A stretch of 18,346 nt of DNA from Caryophanales bacterium (GTDB taxonomy: Bacteria > Bacillota_I > Bacilli_A > RF39 > UBA660). Location: NCBI GenBank assembly GCA_016282415.1, contig JAEEKO010000040.1, forward strand, positions 1 to 18,346. The letters run 5' to 3'. The translations under genes were made by a program, and so were the position numbers. A model generated the notes under the pieces. That model searched no databases and was not told the DNA's origin. It saw only the letters and a list, made by a program, of their open reading frames with translations. Shown here piece by piece: positions 1-5,700 of the stretch (within the stretch, counting starts at the first letter, position 1; each line of letters opens with the position of its first letter).

Positions 1-1398
1 TAATCTCAATAATTCTTTAATGCATTCCTCACGGCAATCTTGATAATCCTTCGCTAAGAAAACATAATTATCTTTATCTTTATCACACTTACCTGGTTCT
101 GTTTCGGTATGCAAACTAAATTCAAATACCGATTGCGTATATGGCTTTTCGCCACGATATCTAGGAAGTGGGCATGGGAATGTCTCAAAATCTAAATGAT
201 AAATTGGATATTTAATACTATTAATACCGGCTTTTATCTTTTCTTTATCAATATACTTATCATTATGTTCTAAACATTCATACTGAATCAAATGATTTTG
301 ATTAGTAATATACTCTTTCGGAACATCTAACATATTTAAGTACCCATGATTAATTAATTCTACCCCTACTAACTTACCATCTGGCGTATTTATGCCACGA
401 TTACGCATAAAAGTTAAACTTGAATGATGTTCTGGAATCATGGAACCACAAACGGTTTTAAAATAACGACACATATTACGTTTTTTATAGCAACAATAAT
501 CTCCTAATGGACAAGATGGTAAGTTTTCATTTAATAAATTTATCTCTAAATCCCCTCTTAATTTATCGATAATTGGTTGGAATTCTAAAGTAACTTGATC
601 TAAATCAATAAAAGTTACAATTTCTTCATCAAATTCATCAGTTTCATAAATTGCTTTACCATCTTCATACTTTCCAGGGAACGTATACTCATGATTTAAT
701 ACTGCTAAATAATAATGAAAATCTTTTAATTTTACTTCATTATTACTTTCTTTATATTCATGTTCAATAATATAACGTTGAAACGCTAAATCAAAAACAT
801 ATTTACCTTGACCAAAACGATCAAATAATTTATTACGGGCATTTTGATACTTTTCCGGATCAATAATATCTTCACCAATTTCATCAATTAAACGGTAAAC
901 ATTACCGATTTTAGTAAATACCGGATAAAAAATTTTATCTTTAGTATAACCTAATTTTGCATAAGAATTAGAAGTGGTCGCTTTAACCTCTATTAAATTC
1001 TTCTTATCATCAACTTCATTAAAAATATCAACATAACATAAGTATTTAATACCATTAATATTAACATCAAACATTTCTTGTTTAAAGGTACTCTCCGCGA
1101 ATTTAACGATACCCCCAAATTGTTTTTCGGTTACCTTTGCTGCTTCAATTTCAACTTGTTTATAAAATGGTAACATCGCTTCTAATTGAATATCGATAAC
1201 TTCCGTATTATCGACAATTCCATCATCATTGCTTGATAACATGCCATTATAGATTTCTTCTAAGTTACTATTTAATTCTTCTTCCTTATATTCTTCATAT
1301 GACATATCAGAAGCCAGTGCATCTTTTCTAATATCATCTAACACTGGATATTTTGGACATCTTGTCATTTCAATAAAATTTGTTTTTGTAACCGCCAT
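1..1398 (-). CDS. DUF2779 domain nuclease-like protein (3' end outside window)
   Basis: The frame is open for 466 codons from ATG at 1398 to the window edge, so the C-terminus is missing. An N-terminal PD-(D/E)XK-like core is suggested by D124 followed by E137-V-K139 in the segment reading YVDIF...NLIEVKATT. A cysteine cluster follows (C296, C302, C303, C310, C317), like the Fe-S or zinc clusters of RecB/Cas4-type nucleases. A third segment reads YHLDFETFPCPLPRYRGEKP, the signature stretch of DUF2779 proteins. Its D403-x-E405 resembles motif I of DnaQ/RNase H-fold exonucleases. Function is not established for the family; a DNA- or RNA-cleaving role is inference. The start is supported by AGGTGAT just upstream and an extended -10 at 1415-1423. 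It lies downstream of the mazEF terminator, so it is probably monocistronic at its 5' end. Confidence 0.8.
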   Translation of the reverse strand, partial: MAVTKTNFIEMTRCPKYPVLDDIRKDALASDMSYEEYKEEELNSNLEEIYNGMLSSNDDGIVDNTEVIDIQLEAMLPFYKQVEIEAAKVTEKQFGGIVKFAESTFKQEMFDVNINGIKYLCYVDIFNEVDDKKNLIEVKATTSNSYAKLGYTKDKIFYPVFTKIGNVYRLIDEIGEDIIDPEKYQNARNKLFDRFGQGKYVFDLAFQRYIIEHEYKESNNEVKLKDFHYYLAVLNHEYTFPGKYEDGKAIYETDEFDEEIVTFIDLDQVTLEFQPIIDKLRGDLEINLLNENLPSCPLGDYCCYKKRNMCRYFKTVCGSMIPEHHSSLTFMRNRGINTPDGKLVGVELINHGYLNMLDVPKEYITNQNHLIQYECLEHNDKYIDKEKIKAGINSIKYPIYHLDFETFPCPLPRYRGEKPYTQSVFEFSLHTETEPGKCDKDKDNYVFLAKDYQDCREECIKELLRL

Positions 1399-1414
1399 AG
1401 TATCACCTAAAAAA

Positions 1415-1423
1415 AGTATAACA
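1415..1423 (-). promoter_or_regulatory. Extended -10 promoter of the DUF2779 gene
   Basis: On the minus strand the sequence reads TG-T-TATACT. The hexamer is 16 nt from the ATG, and AGGTGAT lies in between. No recognisable -35 is present; that position is occupied by the mazEF terminator stem. Confidence 0.6.
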
Positions 1424-1424
1424 T

Positions 1425-1445
1425 AAAAAAAGCCATAATGGCTTT
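1425..1445 (-). terminator. Intrinsic terminator after mazEF
   Basis: On the minus strand a 7-bp stem (AAAGCCA / TGGCTTT) with a 3-nt loop is followed by a run of T. It lies 4 nt past the mazF stop and directly abuts the next promoter. Confidence 0.8.
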
Positions 1446-1449
1446 ATAT

Positions 1450-1791
1450 TTATTCTTCTATACAAGCATTAGTTAATACCATGGCACAAATTAAATCTCT
1501 ATCACTTGCTTTTTCAACAAATTTTACATTTCTTTCTTCATAATCAATACTTCTTATATGTTCACATAATACCGCTCCATGAACATATTTAGTATCAGTT
1601 AACAAATAATGGGTTGGAAACGATTTTTCATTAGAAGTAATTGGGCAAACAATAATCATCTTAGTATGAATATTAAAAACATTATTACTAATAACAACCG
1701 CTGGCCTTTTACCTTTTTGTTCATGACCTTTAGTTGGATTAAAATCAATATATACAATGTCACCTTGTTCTGGAATATACTTTTTTACCAT
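1450..1791 (-). CDS. mazF: MazF/PemK-family endoribonuclease toxin
   Basis: This 113-residue protein has the classic MazF/PemK N-terminus: QGDIVYIDFNPTKGHEQKGKRPAVVIS, in which GHEQKGKRP is the family hallmark loop carrying the catalytic arginine. The following VCPITSN strand is also typical. MazF toxins fold as SH3-like dimers and cut mRNA at short sequence motifs, stopping translation until MazE binds them. The length matches the family (110-120 residues). The gene starts inside the end of the antitoxin gene with a 7-nt overlap, the usual arrangement for coupled translation. Nothing looks broken. The cleavage specificity cannot be read from the sequence. Confidence 0.95.
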   Translation of the reverse strand: MVKKYIPEQGDIVYIDFNPTKGHEQKGKRPAVVISNNVFNIHTKMIIVCPITSNEKSFPTHYLLTDTKYVHGAVLCEHIRSIDYEERNVKFVEKASDRDLICAMVLTNACIEE

Positions 1792-2033
1792 ACTTCTCGA
1801 CCTACGTTATCATCCCAAGAAAAATCTTTTGCCATATTTTCACCATTATATTGAGCAAATAATTTTGCTAACGAAACCTTATTCATATTACTAGCTTTCA
1901 TAATAATAATTTTTTTGTCATCTTGCTTAATATTTAAAAGATCATTCTCTTTAATATTTAATTCTTTTAATAGCGAACTAGGAATACGAATCCCATACGA
2001 GTTTCCCCATTTTTGAAGTTTAGCTTCCATCAT
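1785..2033 (-). CDS. mazE: MazE-type AbrB-fold antitoxin
   Basis: The short DNA-binding antitoxin is about 82 residues. The N-terminal half (KLQKWGNSYGIRIPSSLLKELNIKENDLLNI) is a canonical swapped-hairpin AbrB/MazE domain. The acidic and aromatic C-terminal half would wrap the MazF dimer. An in-frame ATG at 2072 is rejected as the start because the promoter (-35 2074-2079, -10 2051-2056) lies over it. AAGGAG at 2039-2044 is 5 nt from ATG 2033 and 8 nt from ATG 2030, so either could be used. The gene precedes mazF and overlaps it by 7 nt. A palindrome over the -10 suggests autorepression. Confidence 0.93.
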   Translation of the reverse strand: MMEAKLQKWGNSYGIRIPSSLLKELNIKENDLLNIKQDDKKIIIMKASNMNKVSLAKLFAQYNGENMAKDFSWDDNVGREVW

Positions 2034-2049
2034 TTCATCTCCTTGTACC

Positions 2050-2079
2050 AAGTATATACTTTGTTTATACAAAAGTCAA
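2050..2079 (-). promoter_or_regulatory. mazEF promoter with palindromic operator candidate
   Basis: On the minus strand, TTGACT (2074-2079), a 17-nt spacer and TATACT (2051-2056) form a near-consensus housekeeping promoter. The -10 is embedded in a perfect 12-bp palindrome, AAGTATATACTT (2050-2061), a plausible MazE/MazEF binding site. The predicted transcript would begin within a base or two of the AAGGAG site, giving an unusually short leader. Confidence 0.7.
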
Positions 2080-2352
2080 CTAAAAGTTAATTTGATTTGG
2101 GCATTTAATTTCGCTACATACATCAACTGATGAGCAAGTATACATTGGTTTATAAGTATGACGATAAATATGATGATTAATTATTTTAGTGTTCATTGGA
2201 ATAATATGTGGTACATCATAATAAATAAAACGATCAACACATTTTTCTTGTGGGCATTCCATGATTGGCTCACAATTATTCATTTGATTAGGACACATAT
2301 TATCACTCATCATCATTTCCGTATTAGTTTCACTCATATAAGTATTATACAT
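2080..2352 (-). CDS. CotD-like spore coat protein (small, Cys/His/Met-rich)
   Basis: This 90-residue protein has six cysteines, several histidines and a Met-rich N-terminus. Its middle reads VPHIIPMNTKIINHHIYRH and continues with a TYKPMYTCSS stretch. This resembles the core of Bacillus CotD inner-coat proteins (VPHVHPSHTTTVNHH followed by tyrosine- and histidine-rich residues). Recognition is from memory of that motif, not a search. If correct, it would be made in the mother cell late in sporulation and be cross-linked into the coat. A sigma-K-like promoter (2379-2405) agrees with this. GAAAGG lies 14 nt before the ATG, a long gap; ATG at codon 6 is an alternative start. The stop codon sits in a weak hairpin (2076-2090) that runs into the mazEF -35. 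Confidence 0.6.
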   Translation of the reverse strand: MYNTYMSETNTEMMMSDNMCPNQMNNCEPIMECPQEKCVDRFIYYDVPHIIPMNTKIINHHIYRHTYKPMYTCSSVDVCSEIKCPNQINF

Positions 2353-2381
2353 AAAAAATACACTATCCTTTCATAGTGTAT
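2353..2381 (-). terminator. ffh terminator hairpin enclosing the next gene's RBS
   Basis: On the minus strand the 9-bp arms 2373-2381 and 2358-2366 pair perfectly around a 6-nt loop, GAAAGG (2367-2372). A run of six T ends at the CotD-like ATG. It is 36 nt past the ffh stop. The loop is also the only Shine-Dalgarno candidate for the downstream gene. Confidence 0.7.
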
Positions 2382-2405
2382 CTTATGTTTAATAATAATA
2401 TTGGT
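2379..2405 (-). promoter_or_regulatory. Candidate sigma-K/sigma-E-like promoter of the CotD-like gene
   Basis: On the minus strand AC (2404-2405), a 16-nt spacer and CATAAGATA (2379-2387) match the mother-cell sigma-K pattern AC-N16/17-CATAnnnTA. Initiation near 2373 would place GAAAGG at the 5' end of the transcript. The region is AT-rich, so a chance match is possible. Confidence 0.4.
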
Positions 2406-2417
2406 ATAGTGTTTTGA

Positions 2418-3725
2418 CTAGAAAGGTAATTTCATATTACCATTAGCCATTAATTTCATCATCTTTTTCATTTCTTCAAATTGTTTTAATAAACGATTAA
2501 CTTCTTCAACACTACGGGCACTACCTTTTGCAATACGTTGTTTACGACTTGCTTTAATAACTTCTGGATGTCTTCTTTCATAAGGGGTCATCGATAACAC
2601 AATAGCTTCAATATGAGCCATATCCTTAGGATCAATATCAACATTATTTAATCCCATTTGTCGTGCTTGTGGAAGCATCTTTAAAATATTGGAAATTGGA
2701 CCCATTTTTTTAATTTGTTTCATGTTAGTTAAGAAGTCTTCAAGGTTATATTCGCCTTTACGCATTTTCTTCATTTGATCTTTAGCTTCATCTTCAGAAA
2801 CGATACCTTCAACCTTTTCAGCAATTGCTAAAATATCTCCCATATCTAAAATACGTGATGCGATACGTTCTGGATAGAACTCAGTTAAACCATCCATTTT
2901 TTCCGAATTACCAACAAACTTAATTGGAACATTCGTTAAATGACGAATAGATAATGCAACACCACCCTTAGTGTCACCATCCATTTTTGTTAAAATAGCA
3001 CCGGTTAATTTTAATTTAGAATTAAATCCTTCAATAACATTGATGGCATCTTGACCCATCATAGCATCAATAACTAATAATATTTCTTGGGGTTTAGCGG
3101 TACTTTCAATATCCACTAATTCTTGCATTAAAGTTTCATCAATATGTAAACGACCAGCGGTATCGATAATAACATAATCATGTTTATTTTCTTTAGCAAA
3201 TGAAAGAGCATCAGTAACAATCTTTACTGGATTTTCTTTACCTTCAGTAAATACTTCAATATTTAAATTGCGGCCAATTTCTTTTAATTGATCAATTGCG
3301 GCAGGACGATAAATATCACAAGCTACAAGCAATGGCTTCTTCGCATGCTTTTTGCGTAACATATTAGCAAGCTTACCACATGTAGTCGTTTTACCACTAC
3401 CTTGTAATCCAACTAACATTAATATCGCCGGATTACCATTAGTATTAAGCGGTACATAATCTCCACCTAAAAGAGTTACTAATTCATCCTTACATAATTT
3501 AATAAATAATTCATCGGGTTTAACGTTTTTTTCAACTTCTAAACCTAACGCTTTTTCTTTTACCGTATTAATAAATTCTTTAACTACTTGATAATTAACG
3601 TCAGCTTCAAGTAATGCTAAACGAATTTCACGTAATGCGTCGTTAATATTATCTTCCGTAATACGACCCATACCACGGATATTTTTAATAGCGTTTGATA
3701 AACGATCTCCCATATATTCAAACAT
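2418..3725 (-). CDS. ffh: Signal recognition particle GTPase Ffh
   Basis: This is the protein subunit of SRP. It binds the 4.5S/6S RNA and signal sequences of nascent membrane proteins and docks on FtsY. It is 435 residues, close to the B. subtilis protein (446). The N domain carries the conserved ALLEADVN segment. The G domain has the P-loop GLQGSGKTT (106-114), IYRPAA, DTAGRLH (188-194) and TKMDGDTKGG. The C-terminal M domain ends with the RNA-binding SRRKRIAKGS-like segment (here ASRKQRIAKGS) and a Met-rich tail. ATG 3725 is chosen because AGGTG (3731-3735) lies 5 nt upstream. An upstream in-frame TTG at 3740 would overlap that site. It is separated from ylxM by a palindromic terminator and has its own extended -10. 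Confidence 0.98.
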   Translation of the reverse strand: MFEYMGDRLSNAIKNIRGMGRITEDNINDALREIRLALLEADVNYQVVKEFINTVKEKALGLEVEKNVKPDELFIKLCKDELVTLLGGDYVPLNTNGNPAILMLVGLQGSGKTTTCGKLANMLRKKHAKKPLLVACDIYRPAAIDQLKEIGRNLNIEVFTEGKENPVKIVTDALSFAKENKHDYVIIDTAGRLHIDETLMQELVDIESTAKPQEILLVIDAMMGQDAINVIEGFNSKLKLTGAILTKMDGDTKGGVALSIRHLTNVPIKFVGNSEKMDGLTEFYPERIASRILDMGDILAIAEKVEGIVSEDEAKDQMKKMRKGEYNLEDFLTNMKQIKKMGPISNILKMLPQARQMGLNNVDIDPKDMAHIEAIVLSMTPYERRHPEVIKASRKQRIAKGSARSVEEVNRLLKQFEEMKKMMKLMANGNMKLPF

Positions 3726-3742
3726 ATAATCACCTAACAATC

Positions 3743-3751
3743 AGTATACCA
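3743..3751 (-). promoter_or_regulatory. Extended -10 promoter of ffh
   Basis: The minus strand reads TG-G-TATACT, 17 nt from the ffh ATG with AGGTGAT in between. No clear -35 is visible. The upstream neighbour is the ylxM terminator palindrome. Confidence 0.6.
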
Positions 3752-3763
3752 TAGAATAATATA

Positions 3764-3787
3764 AAAATGCTAGATATCTAGCATTTT
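3764..3787 (-). terminator. Perfect 24-bp palindrome at the end of ylxM
   Basis: Each half is aaaatgctagat read inward, and the palindrome is perfect over 12+12 bp. It spans the last codons and the TAG stop of ylxM. On the minus strand it is followed by TATATTATT, so it can act as an intrinsic terminator between ylxM and ffh. Confidence 0.65.
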
Positions 3788-4069
3788 ATTTATTTCATCT
3801 TTAATTTTATTTAAATCAGCAATCTTGGTTATTTCCATTAACTTTGATTTCTTTTCATAAATATGTAATTTGCTTTCATAATAATTTAACTTATCCGTAA
3901 CCGTATTTATTGTTTTAGAAACAGCGCTACGACTAATATTTTTATTTTCTGCAATTTCACTTAATGATAAATCTTCTTGATAATATTCTAAAAAGTTATC
4001 ACGTTCATTATCAGTCAGTAAATCACCATAAATATCAAATAACTCGTTATAATATAAAAAATCTTTCAT
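3770..4069 (-). CDS. ylxM: YlxM-family SRP-associated helix-turn-helix protein
   Basis: This 99-residue protein matches the YlxM/p13 family (about 100-110 residues). An N-terminal YYNELFDIYGDLLTDNERDNFLEYYQEDLSLSEIA stretch leads into a sigma-70 region 4-like helix-turn-helix (ENKNISRSAVSKTINTV, about residues 42-58). The family is known to bind the SRP and modulate Ffh/FtsY GTPase activity rather than act as a classical transcription factor. Its ATG overlaps the ftsY stop by one base (TAATG), so translation is coupled. The stop codon is buried in the terminator palindrome 3764-3787. The position between ftsY and ffh is the family's usual place. Confidence 0.95.
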   Translation of the reverse strand: MKDFLYYNELFDIYGDLLTDNERDNFLEYYQEDLSLSEIAENKNISRSAVSKTINTVTDKLNYYESKLHIYEKKSKLMEITKIADLNKIKDEINKMLDI

Positions 4070-5046
4070 TACATCATATCCTTAAACAAACCATAAATAT
4101 AGTTTTCAATATCAAATGGTTCTAAATCAGTCATTTTTTCACCTAATCCAATGAATTTTACTGGAATATTAACTTCTTCTTTAATCGCTAGCACAATACC
4201 GCCTTTAGCGGTTCCATCAAGTTTAGTTAAAACAATACCAGTTACATCCGTGATTTCCTTAAAAGCCTTAGCTTGTAAAATACCATTTTGACCGGTAGTG
4301 GCATCAATTACTAATAATGTTTCTTTATTACAATCCGGAATAACTTTTTCAATAACTTTATTCATTTTAGATAATTCTTGCATTAAATTATCTTTATTTT
4401 GTAATCTTCCTGCAGTATCAATTAAAATAATATCACTATCGTTATTTAGTGCTGCTTCTAACCCATCGTAAATAACTGACGCAGGATCACTATTTTCTTT
4501 ACCATAAAAATAACTACCGGTTTTTTGTGACCATTCTTTTAATTGCTCGTAAGCTCCAGCTCGAAAAGTATCGCCAGCAATCATCATTACTTTTTTACCC
4601 ATATTAATATATTTATAAGCTATCTTAGCAATTGATGTGGTTTTACCAACACCATTAACCCCAACAAATAATATTACGGTTTTACCATTTTCTTTAATGT
4701 TAATCTTATCACTTAATGATTCATTATTAACATAAATAATAAATAGTTCATCAACAATAATTTCATTTAATTCTTTCGTATTACTAATATTTTCTTCTTT
4801 AACACGTTTACGTAATGAATCCATAAATTTAGTAACCGTATTAACACCAATATCAGCATTAATTAATATTTCTTCTAATGCTTCATAATACTCTTCATCA
4901 ATCTTGGTATATTTAACCCCTAAAAAGCTTAATTTTGAAACAAATTCGTTACGTGTTTTTGCTAAACCAGTATCATATAATTTAGCACTTTCATCTTCTT
5001 TTTTATCTTTCGTAAAAATATTTTTAATCTTATTAAAAAACCCCAT
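4069..5046 (-). CDS. ftsY: Signal recognition particle receptor FtsY
   Basis: This is the SRP receptor GTPase. It binds Ffh at the membrane and releases the ribosome to the Sec translocon. It is 325 residues, similar to the short Gram-positive forms and lacking the long acidic N-terminal domain of enterobacterial FtsY. A basic amphipathic N-terminus (MGFFNKIKNIFTKDKK) can serve as the membrane anchor. The G domain shows GVNGVGKTT (129-137), DTFRAGAYEQL, DTAGRL (from D210), TKLDGTAKGG and the C-terminal GLGEKMTDLEPF motif. The start is fixed by AAGGAGG 5 nt upstream. The pseudopilin stop codon lies right next to this ribosome site, 10 nt from the ATG, so the two genes form one operon. Confidence 0.98.
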   Translation of the reverse strand: MGFFNKIKNIFTKDKKEDESAKLYDTGLAKTRNEFVSKLSFLGVKYTKIDEEYYEALEEILINADIGVNTVTKFMDSLRKRVKEENISNTKELNEIIVDELFIIYVNNESLSDKINIKENGKTVILFVGVNGVGKTTSIAKIAYKYINMGKKVMMIAGDTFRAGAYEQLKEWSQKTGSYFYGKENSDPASVIYDGLEAALNNDSDIILIDTAGRLQNKDNLMQELSKMNKVIEKVIPDCNKETLLVIDATTGQNGILQAKAFKEITDVTGIVLTKLDGTAKGGIVLAIKEEVNIPVKFIGLGEKMTDLEPFDIENYIYGLFKDMM

Positions 5047-5056
5047 AAAAGCCTCC

Positions 5057-5596
5057 TTATTTATGACAAATATCTTGGGTTAAGCTAATACTTTCCAATG
5101 ATCCGTATTCATCTTTATAAACTAACACATAACCATTAGCATTGCAATTAGTTTTATCACCATCAAATAATTCTTGATCCCCGGTTTGTAACGTTCCATT
5201 AACATCACGGGAAACGTTAACACCATCCATAATATCACCAGCTTTAATTTTAACTGAACAATTCTTGTATGTAGTAGATGATGTACTATATCTTGTATTA
5301 ACAATATAATTACCTTTATTATTTTTTATAATAAAATCACTTGGGCATTTTTGGGTTATACAATTCATTAATGTCATTGCCTCAGTACTAGTACCATTTG
5401 GACATACACTTTTTGCTAAATAAACGTATGTGATAGCGGCTTCAAGTAAATTATCTTCATGAATACGTGCTTTGTTCGCACGTGCCCTATTAATACTACC
5501 AGTAGTAACTAACATGGCAATTCCAATAACAATTGCTAAAACCACAATAACCGCTAATAATTCAACTAATGTAAAACCTTTTTTATTCATTTTCAT
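5057..5596 (-). CDS. Type IV pilin-like secreted protein, first gene of the ftsY operon
   Basis: This 179-residue protein starts with a class III signal: a short basic leader MKMNKKG, cleavage expected before FTLVELLAVIVVLAI, and Glu at position 5 of the mature protein as in true pilins. The hydrophobic helix spans about residues 8-30. The rest is a small globular domain with several paired cysteines (CPNG, NCITQKCPS, NCSV, NCNANG, DICHK) that could form disulfides. It could be a pseudopilin of a type IV filament or a competence-type pilus, or a surface protein using the prepilin peptidase. No pilus assembly gene is in the window. GAGGTAA and an extended -10 (5616-5624) precede it, and it appears to lead the transcript for ftsY and ylxM. 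Confidence 0.8.
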   Translation of the reverse strand: MKMNKKGFTLVELLAVIVVLAIVIGIAMLVTTGSINRARANKARIHEDNLLEAAITYVYLAKSVCPNGTSTEAMTLMNCITQKCPSDFIIKNNKGNYIVNTRYSTSSTTYKNCSVKIKAGDIMDGVNVSRDVNGTLQTGDQELFDGDKTNCNANGYVLVYKDEYGSLESISLTQDICHK

Positions 5597-5615
5597 AAGC
5601 TTACCTCACAGTATA

Positions 5616-5624
5616 AGTATAACA
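5616..5624 (-). promoter_or_regulatory. Extended -10 promoter of pilin-ftsY-ylxM
   Basis: The minus strand reads TG-T-TATACT, 19 nt from the pilin ATG. The surrounding 14 nt are identical to the promoter before the DUF2779 gene. It is divergent from the RNase J promoter just to the right. Confidence 0.6.
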
Positions 5625-5630
5625 TAAAAC

Positions 5631-5659
5631 TGGACAAATCATCATTTTTTTTGTATAAT
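5631..5659 (+). promoter_or_regulatory. RNase J promoter
   Basis: TGGACA (5631-5636), a 17-nt T-rich spacer and TATAAT (5654-5659) make a near-consensus promoter. The leader is about 35 nt and ends with GGAGATG before the ATG at 5701. Confidence 0.75.
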
Positions 5660-5700
5660 GATATCGAATTAAAAACTTTTATAAATTTGGAGATGAAATT

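Noticed and set aside
2076..2090. Terminator for the CotD-like gene
   Set aside because: The 6-bp stem has one GU and one G-C pair and a poor U-tract. It is too weak to list on its own.
1609..2376. Plus-strand frames over mazEF and the CotD-like gene
   Set aside because: They are low-complexity reverse-strand readings of AT-rich genes, with no ribosome site.
5122..5304. 60-codon minus-strand frame inside the small pilin-like gene
   Set aside because: It is an out-of-frame reading of a gene with a clear signal peptide and start.
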